64,000 nt of DNA from Sphingopyxis sp. USTB-05 (GTDB lineage: Bacteria; Pseudomonadota; Alphaproteobacteria; Sphingomonadales; Sphingomonadaceae), in assembly GCF_023822045.1 (NCBI RefSeq), contig NZ_CP084712.1, positions 744,001 to 808,000 on the forward strand, in the 5' to 3' direction. Shown piece by piece: positions 45,027-54,800 of this stretch. The translations under genes were made by a program, and so were the position numbers. Under the pieces are notes generated by a model, which saw nothing but the letters and a program-made list of their open reading frames with translations, did not search any database and was not told the DNA's origin. Positions within the stretch are counted from its first letter, which is position 1; every line of letters starts with the position of its first letter.

Positions 45027-45982
45027 CAGCTTGCCAGATGACGTTGGAAAAAGGCAGCTTGCGCCGCGAGCGCGTCGTCGGTCTCGGGGCACTCCATATA
45101 AGCCCAGAAGGCATGAAGCATGCCTTCATAAACCATCAGGTCGGCCTCGACGCCGGCCTTTCGCAGCGCAAGATGGAAGCGCACCGTCTGGCTCAGCAAC
45201 TGGTCGCGGGTGCTGGTCATCAGCATCGTCGGCGGCAGTCCCGACAGGTCGCCGTAGATCGGGGACAACAGCGGATCGGTGCGGTCGGTTCCCACACTGT
45301 AATCGGCCAGGGTTTCGGGCGCCGACCGCGACCCCATGATCGGCGGTAGAAAGGCTTCGCAATCGCTGACGAGCGCGAAATCGGCGGACCCCGAAAAGAC
45401 ACCCGCTGCCCCCGGCAATGGCAGTCCCTCGGCCTTGATCCGTGCGAGAAGCTGCGCCGTCAGAACGGCGCCTGCCGAGGTGCCGTAAATGCCGATCGAT
45501 CCGGCCGGCCGATGCTCCAGCGCATCCCTATAGACCGCCAGCGCATCGTCCACCGCCGCAGGAAACGGATGTTCGGGCGCCATGCGATACATGACGGTGA
45601 TGATCGAAATCCCGGTCAGCCCCGCGATCGGAATCGTTTCAGTCTCCGACCCCGAATCGACCATGAAGCCGCCGCCATGAAAGTTGATCAGCAGCCGCCG
45701 GTTGGCAGCGGTGTCGCTTCCGCGGCGCCGCACAAACTTGACGGGGACGCCGGCGACCTTGCCCTTCTCGACCTCGACATCGAACCGCTTCGCGCGGCTC
45801 TTGTTCAGCGGCTTCAGATGATTGGCGGCCGCCGCACGCACCGCCTTACGCGTGATCGCGTTGCGCATCAGCGTCGCGGTCATTTCGGGCGCAGAGCCTG
45901 CCTTTACGAGAGGCTCCATGGCCGCGCGGGCTTCCGCGCTGACGGTCGGCGCGAAAGGCGGCTGAACGGGAGAGGCCGCCAC
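45026..45982 (-). CDS. HSL-type alpha/beta hydrolase, cytoplasmic esterase
   Basis: A 318-residue HSL-family esterase without a signal peptide. HGGGFMVDSG (oxyanion), GIYGTSAGAVL (Ser nucleophile), TSTRDQLLS (Asp) and GMLHAFWAYM (His) are all present. It is closely similar to the exported esterase at 40927. The start is a GTG at 45982, 4 bp after the receptor stop; its stop overlaps the trehalase start. It probably removes acyl groups before the trehalase acts. Confidence 0.9.
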   Translation of the reverse strand: MAASPVQPPFAPTVSAEARAAMEPLVKAGSAPEMTATLMRNAITRKAVRAAAANHLKPLNKSRAKRFDVEVEKGKVAGVPVKFVRRRGSDTAANRRLLINFHGGGFMVDSGSETETIPIAGLTGISIITVMYRMAPEHPFPAAVDDALAVYRDALEHRPAGSIGIYGTSAGAVLTAQLLARIKAEGLPLPGAAGVFSGSADFALVSDCEAFLPPIMGSRSAPETLADYSVGTDRTDPLLSPIYGDLSGLPPTMLMTSTRDQLLSQTVRFHLALRKAGVEADLMVYEGMLHAFWAYMECPETDDALAAQAAFFQRHLAS

Positions 45983-45986
45983 CCGG

Positions 45987-48290
45987 TCAGTTCCCGAACC
46001 GGTAGCCGATCCGCACCCCGTACATCCGCGGTTCGGTATAGGTCAGTCCGACCATGCCCGACGACTGCGCATATTGGTCGAGCACGCCGACCGGCTTCGC
46101 CTCGTTGGTGATATTGTTGGCGAACAGCGTCAGGTCGATCGGGCGCCCCCCGATGTCCTTGAGCCCAATGCTGCCGTTGAGCACACCATAAGCAGGCAGG
46201 AAGTTGTAGAAACTGCTGTTGGTTTGCGCTGTCGAGACCCGGCTCTGGCGGGCATAGTTGACCGCCAGTACCAGATCGCCCGCGCTGCCCAGCGACGTCT
46301 CGTACGAGCCGCCGACCGAAATCTTGTGCTTGGGCGTATAGGGGAAGGGCGCGCCGTTGAGGATCGCTCCGGCGCTTCCGTCGGCAACCTCGGTATAGCG
46401 CGCGTCGATATAGGAGTAGCTGCCGTTCAGCGTCAGCCCCTTTACCGGGACGACCGCGAGGTTGAACTCGACGCCCTGGATCTTGCCTTTCGCCGCGCTG
46501 CGCGTGACGTTGAGCAGCACCGGCCCGCTCGGTGTATCGACCGCCTCTGCCGTGGTGCGCTGGATATTGTCATAGATGCCGCGATAGGCCGCGACGTTGG
46601 CGCGAACATCGACATTGCCGAGCGAGAATTGCGACTTCAGCCCGACCTCGATGTCGGACAGCCGTTCGGGCTTGTAGGTGCGGAACTGCGAACCGACCGG
46701 CACCGGGCCGTTGACGCCGCCAGACTTATAGGCGTCGCGCGCGGTGACATAGACGTGGACGCCCGGCGTCACATCATAATCGAGCGTCGCGGTATAGCTT
46801 GGATAGTCGCTGTCGACCGAACCCGAGACTTCGGGCGGTCCACCGATGGTCTGCGCCGTGAAGCTATGCTCCCAGGTGTAGCGGAGGCCGCCGGTGACGC
46901 TGAGCCCGGTGAGTGCCGGGGAAAGCTTGCCGAGATCGACCGTCGCCTGCCCGAATATCGCCTCGCTTTTGTTCGTCTGGGTGAAGAAGCCCGAGATTGT
47001 CGGAACGAGCGTCCCGATCGGGAAGAAGATATATGTTTCGATTCCTGCAGGATCGCTCCAGCTCTGCCGGTCGAGATAACCGCCGACCGAGAAATCGACC
47101 GCATCGTCGAACAGCTTACCCTGTAGTTGCAATTCCTCGGTGAAGAAATTGGGGGCTACGGTCGGGATGCGTCCGGTCTGCCCGGCGATCGGGAACGGCA
47201 TCGCATCATAATCATAGCCGTAAATGGTACGCAGTTCGGAATAGCTGATGATGTTGCGCAGCTTGATATTGTCGCTGAGCTGCACCGACGCCTGGTTGAT
47301 CACCTGCCAATATTTCGTCTCCGAAAACTGGTCGAGGTCATAGGATACGCGGCGCGGGCCGCGTGCCTGCTGCTCGGCGACCGCGGTGAGCACACCTGGG
47401 TAGAAGGCGGCGACCGGAAGGAACCCCAATCCCAATGCTGTGGCGTCGAACCCCGCGGCGGGATTATACGCACCGAGCACGGTGCCGCCGCCATTATTGT
47501 CCGAATGATAATAGCGCAGCATCGTATAGAGTTCGACATTGTCGGTCGGCGCCAGCGTCAGCCCGAAGCGGAAGCTTTCGTACGAGAGATTGTCGTAATC
47601 CTTGCCCTCGAAAAAGGGGCCGACATCCTTGGTATAGCCGTCGCGGCGTCCGACCTCGCCGGCGACGCGCAGCATCACGCGGCCTGGAACGATCGGCGTG
47701 TTGAGCGCACCCTCGATCCGGCGGTCGTTATAATTTCCTAGCTGGACGCGGACATAGCCTTCGAACTCGTCCTTCGGCTTGACGGGCTCGAACAGGATGT
47801 TGCCGCCCGTCGCATTCTTGCCGAACAATGTGCCCTGCGGTCCCGCCAGGACCTGGATATTGGCCATGTCGAAATAGGTCCCGACGCGGCCGTCGACGTT
47901 CACGCTGTTCGGGACTTCCGCGAAATAATTGACGACGCCGGGGGTCGATCCGAACGCCGGCCCCTGGCCGCGAAGCGCGAAATAGGCGAACTCGCGTGGG
48001 TAGCCGCCGCTGATCGTGAACAGCGAAGGCGTATTGTCGGCCAGCGAGGTGCGGTCGGTAACGCCCTTCTGCTCGAGCGCTTCGTCGGTGAAGGCGGTGA
48101 CCGCGATCGGCACGCTTTGCAGATTCTCTTCGCGGCGGCGGGCAGTGACGATGATGTCGCCAAGGCCGCTGTCGTCGCTGGTGGCGGTTTCGTCGGCCGG
48201 CGGCGTTTCGGTCTGCGCAAAGGCGGCGGCGGGCAGCAGGCTCGCGCTGCTCGCGAGTGCAAGCAGAAAGGCGGAACGCATCGAAATCAT
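45987..48290 (-). CDS. TonB-dependent outer-membrane receptor
   Basis: A 767-residue receptor with signal peptide (ends PAAAFAQ), TonB box DIIVTARRREENL, plug (VPIAVTAFTDEALEQKG ... NIQVLAGPQGTLFGKNATGGNI) and a barrel ending VRIGYRFGN. This plug type is the sphingomonad group often used for hydrophobic organic compounds. ATG at 48290 with GGGAGG upstream; a GTG one codon earlier is less well spaced. First gene of the operon receptor, esterase, trehalase, acyl-CoA ligase; two LacI-type sites lie in the gap upstream. Confidence 0.92.
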   Translation of the reverse strand: MISMRSAFLLALASSASLLPAAAFAQTETPPADETATSDDSGLGDIIVTARRREENLQSVPIAVTAFTDEALEQKGVTDRTSLADNTPSLFTISGGYPREFAYFALRGQGPAFGSTPGVVNYFAEVPNSVNVDGRVGTYFDMANIQVLAGPQGTLFGKNATGGNILFEPVKPKDEFEGYVRVQLGNYNDRRIEGALNTPIVPGRVMLRVAGEVGRRDGYTKDVGPFFEGKDYDNLSYESFRFGLTLAPTDNVELYTMLRYYHSDNNGGGTVLGAYNPAAGFDATALGLGFLPVAAFYPGVLTAVAEQQARGPRRVSYDLDQFSETKYWQVINQASVQLSDNIKLRNIISYSELRTIYGYDYDAMPFPIAGQTGRIPTVAPNFFTEELQLQGKLFDDAVDFSVGGYLDRQSWSDPAGIETYIFFPIGTLVPTISGFFTQTNKSEAIFGQATVDLGKLSPALTGLSVTGGLRYTWEHSFTAQTIGGPPEVSGSVDSDYPSYTATLDYDVTPGVHVYVTARDAYKSGGVNGPVPVGSQFRTYKPERLSDIEVGLKSQFSLGNVDVRANVAAYRGIYDNIQRTTAEAVDTPSGPVLLNVTRSAAKGKIQGVEFNLAVVPVKGLTLNGSYSYIDARYTEVADGSAGAILNGAPFPYTPKHKISVGGSYETSLGSAGDLVLAVNYARQSRVSTAQTNSSFYNFLPAYGVLNGSIGLKDIGGRPIDLTLFANNITNEAKPVGVLDQYAQSSGMVGLTYTEPRMYGVRIGYRFGN

Positions 48291-48348
48291 CACTTCCCTC
48301 CCAAAGGATAGCCGGATTCGTCCGGTCGATGATGCGAATGCGTGAAAA

Positions 48349-48362
48349 TGTTATCGATGTCA
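48349..48362. promoter_or_regulatory. Candidate LacI operator, receptor side
   Basis: TGTTATCGATGTCA, 58 bp upstream of the receptor start in the divergent gap. Exact reverse complement of the site at 39644-39657. Confidence 0.65.
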
Positions 48363-48414
48363 ATAGGGCTTGCGCGATCTACGGGAAAGGCTATCACTAG
48401 GGATGATTTCTAAG

Positions 48415-48428
48415 TGCTATCGATAACA
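48415..48428. promoter_or_regulatory. Candidate LacI operator, esterase side
   Basis: TGCTATCGATAACA, 27 bp upstream of the rightward esterase start and 66 bp (centre to centre) from the site at 48349. Two sites in one gap could be bridged by a LacI tetramer or serve the two divergent promoters separately. Confidence 0.65.
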
Positions 48429-48455
48429 TAAAGTGGATCGAATGAGAGAGGCGGG

Positions 48456-49400
48456 ATGCAGGTGGATGGGATGAGCGACGCCGAGCAATTTGGGCCATGG
48501 GTCAGTGACGCGGCGAAGGCGCGGTTCGGCGCTTTCCTTCGGGAATCGGCTACGCCGTCTGACCTCGCTGATGCGCGGCCCTTTTTCCGCGACTATAACC
48601 AGCGTCTACTCGACAAGGCGCAGGCGAAATACACCGTAGATATCGACGAGCGCGAGATTGCGGGTGTGAAGGTCTATGAGGTCGCTCCGACCGGCGGCGC
48701 GGCGGATGCGCCGGTGCTGCTGTGCCTTCATGGCGGCGGGTTCATGTGGGGCGAAGGGCCGGGTGCGCTGCTGGAGGCTGTCCCGATCGCGGCGGTTTCC
48801 GGGATGCGTGTGCTTGCCATCGACTATCGGCTTGCGCCCGAGCATGTCTATCCCGCCGCTGTCGACGATGTCGTCGCAGTGTATCGCGCGCTGATCGAAA
48901 CGGTCGAACCGGTGAAGATCGGTATATATGGCTGTTCGGCGGGCGCGGTACTGACGACGCAGGCGGTCGCGCGATTTCTTCATGACGGACTGCCTACGCC
49001 GGGCGCAATCGGCATCTTCCATGGCGCGCCGGTTCCATTCGCAGGCGACGCAGCGCTGGCCCAGGCGCTGTTCGACCCGCGGGCTGGGACGGGTGCTGCG
49101 CCGAAGGTTGAGGAGCTTCCCTATTTTTGGGGCGCGGATCTTGCCGATCCGCTTGTGCTGTCGGCCGAACACCCCGGAACGCTGGCTGGATTCCCGCCGA
49201 GCTTACTCATCTCGGCGACGCGCGATTTCGCCGCCAGCGCCGTGTCGGTCATGCATCGCCGCCTGCTCGCGGCGGGCGTCGATGCCAGCTTTGTCCTGTT
49301 CGACGGCCTCTGGCACGCGCATCACATGGACGTCGACTTGCCCGAGTCGGTCGAAACTTACGGGATCATCGCCGGTTTCTTCCGCAAACACCTTGGTTAG
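48456..49400 (+). CDS. HSL-type alpha/beta hydrolase
   Basis: A 314-residue cytoplasmic esterase of the HSL family. HGGGFMWGEG (oxyanion), GIYGCSAGAVL (Ser nucleophile, with Cys before it in place of the usual Thr, Asp or Glu), SATRDFAAS (Asp) and GLWHAHHMD (His). GAGAGGCGGG precedes ATG 48456; ATG 48471 with AGGTGG is an alternative. Divergent from the receptor operon and convergent, by 4 bp overlap, with the LacI gene. Confidence 0.88.
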   Translation: MQVDGMSDAEQFGPWVSDAAKARFGAFLRESATPSDLADARPFFRDYNQRLLDKAQAKYTVDIDEREIAGVKVYEVAPTGGAADAPVLLCLHGGGFMWGEGPGALLEAVPIAAVSGMRVLAIDYRLAPEHVYPAAVDDVVAVYRALIETVEPVKIGIYGCSAGAVLTTQAVARFLHDGLPTPGAIGIFHGAPVPFAGDAALAQALFDPRAGTGAAPKVEELPYFWGADLADPLVLSAEHPGTLAGFPPSLLISATRDFAASAVSVMHRRLLAAGVDASFVLFDGLWHAHHMDVDLPESVETYGIIAGFFRKHLG

Positions 49401-50398
49401 CGACTGGTCTCGCGCGCAATAAGCTCGACGGGAAGCGCCTGTGCCGTGATGGATGCGTTGCCCTCGATCAGTGCGATCACGGCATGGGCCAGTGCATGGC
49501 CGGCCTCGGCGCCGTCCTGACGGATCGAACTGATCGACGGGCGATGCACGCTCGCGATCGGCGCATCGTCAAAACCGACGATCGAGACGTCGCCTGGGAC
49601 CGAGAGCCCGCGTCCCGACAGTGCGTCGCAGGCGCCGGCGGCGATGAAATCGCTTGCGGCAAAGAGCGCGTCGAACGCTGTTCCGGCGTCGAGCGCGCTG
49701 CGTACCGCCCCCGCGCCGCCCTCGGCGGTGAAGGGGCAGGGCAGGGCGCCGACCAGCCGCGCCTCGCTGGATGCCAGCGCTTCGCGAAACCCTTCCAGCC
49801 GTGCTGCGATTTCGGGGTGCTGGATATCGCCAAGGAACAGCAGGCGCGTGGCGCCCCGTGTGACAAGATGTTCGGCGGCGAGTTTGCCTCCCATGCGATT
49901 GTCGCTGCCGACGACCTTTGCGCTGACGCCGGGGACGGGCTCGCCCCAGACGACGATCGGCAAGTTCATTGCAGAGACCTGCGTCACGCGGTGCGCGCCT
50001 TCGCCCTGGCCCAGCATGACGGCGCCATCGGCGCCGACCGCGCTCGACGACAGGAAATGCTCATTGGTGGTCAGCAAGGTCGAATAGCCAGCCGGGGTCA
50101 GCGTTTCGAGCAGGCCGCCGATGATCGAGAGGATGAGCGGGTCGGTGTGCGACTGGCGGCCTGGGTCGATCTGGTCGATCACCACCGCGATGGTCCGGGT
50201 TTCGCGCGTGCGCAGGCTGCGCGCCGCGACATTCATCCGGTAACCGACCTCGTTCGCGACCTTCACGATGCGCTCGCGGACTTCGGGACGGACAAGGTTG
50301 CTGCCGCGTAGCGCGCGCGACACGGTGATTTTCGAGACGCCGGCAAGCGTCGCGACCATTTCCATGGTCGGGCGTTCGTCCTTGCCGATCTTGCCCAT
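49397..50398 (-). CDS. LacI-family transcriptional regulator
   Basis: A 333-residue LacI/GalR regulator. N-terminal helix-turn-helix (MEMVATLAGVSKITVSRALRG) and hinge (VGYRMNVAARSLRTRET), then a periplasmic-binding-protein-like sensor with VGSDNRMGGKLAAEHLVTRG and VSIVGFDDAPIAS. It follows the esterase at 50428 by 29 bp on the same strand, so the two form one transcript controlled by the site at 51348. It probably represses the whole 39.6-51.4 kb regulon and responds to a sugar, perhaps trehalose or a derivative (inference). Confidence 0.93.
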   Translation of the reverse strand: MGKIGKDERPTMEMVATLAGVSKITVSRALRGSNLVRPEVRERIVKVANEVGYRMNVAARSLRTRETRTIAVVIDQIDPGRQSHTDPLILSIIGGLLETLTPAGYSTLLTTNEHFLSSSAVGADGAVMLGQGEGAHRVTQVSAMNLPIVVWGEPVPGVSAKVVGSDNRMGGKLAAEHLVTRGATRLLFLGDIQHPEIAARLEGFREALASSEARLVGALPCPFTAEGGAGAVRSALDAGTAFDALFAASDFIAAGACDALSGRGLSVPGDVSIVGFDDAPIASVHRPSISSIRQDGAEAGHALAHAVIALIEGNASITAQALPVELIARETSR

Positions 50399-50427
50399 GA
50401 TTGAACGTCCCCCGAAAATCCGAAACC

Positions 50428-51333
50428 CTATGTAGCCGCGAAGTAGCGGCGGACCAGCCCTCCGATCAAGTCATTGGCGGCTGCGACGGCGGGAATTGTG
50501 ATCGGCAGGAACTGGAAGCCGTGCGGCAGGCCCTGCAGGCGGCGGGCCAGCGTTTCGACGCCCGCCCGGACCAGCGCGGCGGCATAATATTCGCCGTCGT
50601 CGCGCAGCGGATCTTCCGAGGCGGTGAGAATGATCGCCGGGGCAAGGCCGGCGTGGCTGTCGGCGCGGAGCGGCGAAGCGAGCGGATCGGACTCTGGAAC
50701 ATCGCCGAGATAATATTCGCGGCATGCATCGAGATAGGTTTTCGACAGGCCGGGTGCCGCGATTTCGGTGAACGACGGCAGCGAGAAGCTCATGTCGGTC
50801 GCGGGATGGATCAACAACTGGAACAGCGGCTGCGGCTTGCCTTCGTCGCGCAGGCGCAGCGTAACGGCAGCGGTCAGATTGCCGCCCGCGCTTTCGCCGC
50901 CGAGCGCGATACGATGGGGGTCGCATCCCAGGTCGGCCGCCGACCGGCGCGCCCAGTCGAGCGCGGTCATCGCATCGTCCAGACCTGCCGGGAATTTATG
51001 CTCGGGCGCCAGCCGATAACCGACGCCAAGCACCGCGCAGCCGCTCGCCGCAGCGAGGTGGCGCGTCATCGCGTCATGCGTGTCGAGATCGCCGAACATC
51101 CATCCCCCGCCATGCAGGAAGACAAGCAGCGGCAACGGGGTATCCGATGCGGGGCGATAGAGGCGGACCGGCACACCGTCGGCGTCAAAGCCCTCGACAT
51201 GATCAATGTCGGTCCCGGGCATTGCTGCCCCCATCATCGCCATATGCGCGCGCATCATCGGAATGATCTCGGGGCTCAGCGGCGGCATGTCCTGCGGTTG
51301 GCCCATAGCGGCCGCGATATCGGGATCGAGCAT
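50428..51333 (-). CDS. HSL-type alpha/beta hydrolase
   Basis: A 301-residue esterase of another HSL branch: LLVFLHGGGWMFGDLDTHD, YRLAPEHKFPAGLDD, nucleophile GGESAGG, then ILTASEDPLRDDGE (Asp) and GLPHGFQ (His). No signal peptide. ATG at 51333 with AAAGGA upstream; the longer frame to 51423 would cross the operator. First gene of a two-gene unit with the LacI gene. Confidence 0.9.
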   Translation of the reverse strand: MLDPDIAAAMGQPQDMPPLSPEIIPMMRAHMAMMGAAMPGTDIDHVEGFDADGVPVRLYRPASDTPLPLLVFLHGGGWMFGDLDTHDAMTRHLAAASGCAVLGVGYRLAPEHKFPAGLDDAMTALDWARRSAADLGCDPHRIALGGESAGGNLTAAVTLRLRDEGKPQPLFQLLIHPATDMSFSLPSFTEIAAPGLSKTYLDACREYYLGDVPESDPLASPLRADSHAGLAPAIILTASEDPLRDDGEYYAAALVRAGVETLARRLQGLPHGFQFLPITIPAVAAANDLIGGLVRRYFAAT

Positions 51334-51801
51334 GATATTCCTTTCTATGATATCGATATCAATTGTTGCTTCCCATGTCCAACGCGGATTGGAGCGATCG
51401 GTAAAGCTGGGGTGCTCGAACAACGACCTATGTGCTCACCGGCAATGGCGATCATGCGCGGACTTTGCTGTTAGCCCGCCCTTGCTTCAGTCGAGAATCG
51501 GCCATTTTTCGAATGTGAACATTCTCGAACAGCTTAACATAGGTTGGAGAGCCAGAAATTGGCGGCTTATCGAGCATATTGGCCATGCAACTTATGGCGG
51601 AGATAGACGTTTCCGGGCGTGTGGCGAGTATAGGGGAAAATTTTTCTTAGTAATCTAAATAAATCCACTTTGGTGTATAATGTTGGATTTTTGTTCTCAT
51701 TTTGGGGAGTTGTTAACTTTTTTGGACCCTAATTAGACTGTAGGCGACAATAACTTAGGAAACGGGACCAGTTTCAACAGCTCATCTTGGGAGGTTTGAG
51801 A
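51334..51801. other. Long AT-rich gap before the adhesin gene
   Basis: About 470 bp without a supportable gene. The left 30 bp carry the LacI-type site. From about 51636 to 51760 the DNA is much richer in A and T than its surroundings, with TATAAT at 51676-51681 and several T-runs. It most likely holds the promoter and long 5' leader of the adhesin operon. No clear -35 box could be paired with the TATAAT. Confidence 0.55.
51348..51361. promoter_or_regulatory. Candidate LacI operator upstream of the esterase-lacI unit
   Basis: TGATATCGATATCA is a perfect 14-bp palindrome, 15 bp upstream of the esterase start, and the most symmetric of the four TGnYATCGATRnCA sites. Its place just before the unit that encodes the LacI protein suggests autoregulation. 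Confidence 0.65.
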
Positions 51802-54800
51802 ATGGCGCAGGGCAAAATAGTCGATTATGTATTGATCGATAAAGCATCCGGGCGCCAAATATCGTCTTCAGGAAATCGAATAGACTTAAAATCTCCCATG
51901 ATCGTGAAGCTATTTTCACGACGCGATGACGTGCAAGAGATTGTTCGTGACGGAGATAGCCTCCTAATACGTTTCGACAACGGCGATTCGCTAACCATCG
52001 ACCATTTCTTTACGCACGACGGCGCCCTGTCCAACAATCTCGTTTTCGAAGATCGCAATAGTGGCGCGCTTTGGGAATGGTTGCCGAGCGAAGCGGGCGG
52101 TGACGGCCTGGTTCCGCTGCAATCGATCGAATCCCTGCTGGTCGCGGAGGAAAATCATTCAATCGTGCCGATCCTTCTCGGAGCGGGCGCGATCGCCGGC
52201 CTGGCAGCCGTTGCGGCTGGCGGTGGCGGTGGTGGCGGCAGCGACGGTCCCGGAAATGGAAACACCGCCAATAGGGCACCCGTTGCGGTAGACGATGCGG
52301 CCAGCGCGACCGAAGACACGCCCTTCAGTTCGACAGTTCGGCTCGTGGCCAACGACACCGATGCCGACGGTGACACGCTGACCGTGGTTGCCGGAACCTT
52401 TGCGACGGCGCGGGGCGGCAGCGTAACGATCAATGCCGACGGCAGCTATACCTATACGCCGGCCCCCAATTTCAGCGGCACGGACAGCTTCGACTACACC
52501 GTAAACGATGGCCGCGGCGGAAGCGACATGGGTACCGTGACGCTGACGGTCGCTGGAGTGAATGATGCGCCCACAGCGGGCGCGGACTCCGCGACGACGC
52601 CCGAAGATACGCCGGTCGTGATCGACATTCTGGCCAATGACAGCGATGCCGACGGCAATGTCCTGGCGGTGACCGCCGCGAGCGCGACAAACGGCACGGT
52701 GACGATCGATCCGGTAACCGGCGCGCTGACCTACACGCCCAACCCCGACTTCAACGGTAGTGACACGATCACATACACGGTCGGCGATGGCGCAGGGGGC
52801 ACGACTACCGGTACTGTTACCGTTACCGTTTCGCCGGTCGCCGACGCGCCAGTGGCGGGCGCCGATACGGCGTCGACAGACGAGGATACGCCGGTCGTGA
52901 TCGACGTCCTCGCCAATGACAGCGATGCTGAGGGTGATCCGCTGACGGTCACCGCTGCCACCGCCACGAACGGCACAGTGACGATCGATCCGGTAACCGG
53001 CGCGCTGACCTACACGCCGAATCCCAACTTCAACGGCAACGACACCATCACTTATACGGTAAGCGACGGCACTGGAGAGGCGAGCACCGGGACGGTCGCG
53101 GTAACAGTGTCTCCCGTCGCGGATGCGCCGCTCGCGATCGATGATGTGGCGACGGTGACGGAAGACACGCCGTTCAGTTCGGTGATCAGCCTCATCGCAA
53201 ATGACATTGATAGCGATGGCGATACCTTGACCGCTGTCGCCGGCACCTTTGCAACGGCACAGGGCGGAAGCGTAACCATCGCGGCGGACGGCAGCTATGT
53301 CTATACGCCGGCGGCGAACTTCAACGGCAGCGACAGCTTTACCTATACCGTGACCGACGGCGCGTTCACGGACACCGGGACGGTCACGCTGACGGTCACG
53401 GCCGTGAACGACGTCCCGGCCGCAGGCGCTGACGCGGCATCGACGGCCGAAGACACACCGGTGGTCATCGACGTCCTTGCCAATGACAGCGACGCCGAGG
53501 GTGATCCGCTGACGGTCACCACAGCCACCGCGACGAACGGCACGGTGACGATCGATCCGGTCACGGGGGCGCTTACCTATACTCCCAATGCGAACTTTAG
53601 CGGCAGCGACACGATCACCTACACGGTGAGCGACGGCACTGGCGGCACGGGCACGGGGACAGTCGCAGTGACGGTGTCGCCGGTCGATGACGGGCCGGTC
53701 GCGGTCGATGACGCGGTGACGGTGACGGAGGACACGCCATTTACCTCGGTGGTCAGCCTGATTGCAAACGACACCGACGGGGATGGCGACGTGTTGACGG
53801 CGGTGGCGGGCACTTTCGCGACCGCGCAGGGCGGCAGCGTCACGATCGCGGCGGATGGAAGCTATGTCTATACGCCGGCGGCGAACTTCAACGGCGCCGA
53901 TAGCTTCATCTATACCGTGACCGACGGCGCACTGACCGACACCGGCACCGTGACGCTGAACGTGACGGCGGTGAATGACACACCATCCGCGGGCGCGGAT
54001 ACCGCGTCGACGGCCGAAGACACGACCGTAGTCATCGACGTGCTGGCCAACGACAGCGACGCCGATGGTGATCCGCTGACGGTGACCGCGGCCAGCGCGA
54101 CAAATGGTGTGGTGGCGATCGATCCGGTGACGGGCGCACTGACCTATACCCCCAATGCGAACTTCAGCGGCAGCGACACGATCACCTACACGGTGAGCGA
54201 CGGGGCAGGCGGCACGGGCACGGGAACAGTCGCGGTGACCGTATCGCCGGTCGCAGACGGGCCGGTTGCGGTCGACGACGCGGCGACGGTGGTGGAGGAC
54301 ACGCCGTTCAGCTCGGCAATCAGCCTGATCGCGAACGACACCGACGGGGACGGCGATGCGTTGACGGCGGTGGCCGGGACTTTCGCGACCACGCAGGGTG
54401 GCAGCGTCACGATCGCGGCAGACGGAAGTTATGTCTATACGCCGGCGGCGAACTTCAACGGCACCGACAGCTTCATCTATACGGTGACTGACGGGGCGTT
54501 GACCGACACTGGGACGGTGACATTGACGATCACCTCAGTGAATGACGTTCCGGTGGCAGGCGCCGATACCGCGTCTACCGCAGAAGATACGCCAATCATT
54601 ATCAACGTTCTGGCGAACGACAGCGATGCCGATGGCGATCCGCTGACGGTGACCGCCGCCACCGCGACGAACGGTACCGTTACGATCGACCCGGTGACGG
54701 GCGCGCTGACCTATACGCCCAATCCCAATTTCAACGGCAGCGACACGATCAGCTATACGGTGAGCGATGGCACGGGAACGAGCGCCGGCACCGTCGCAGT

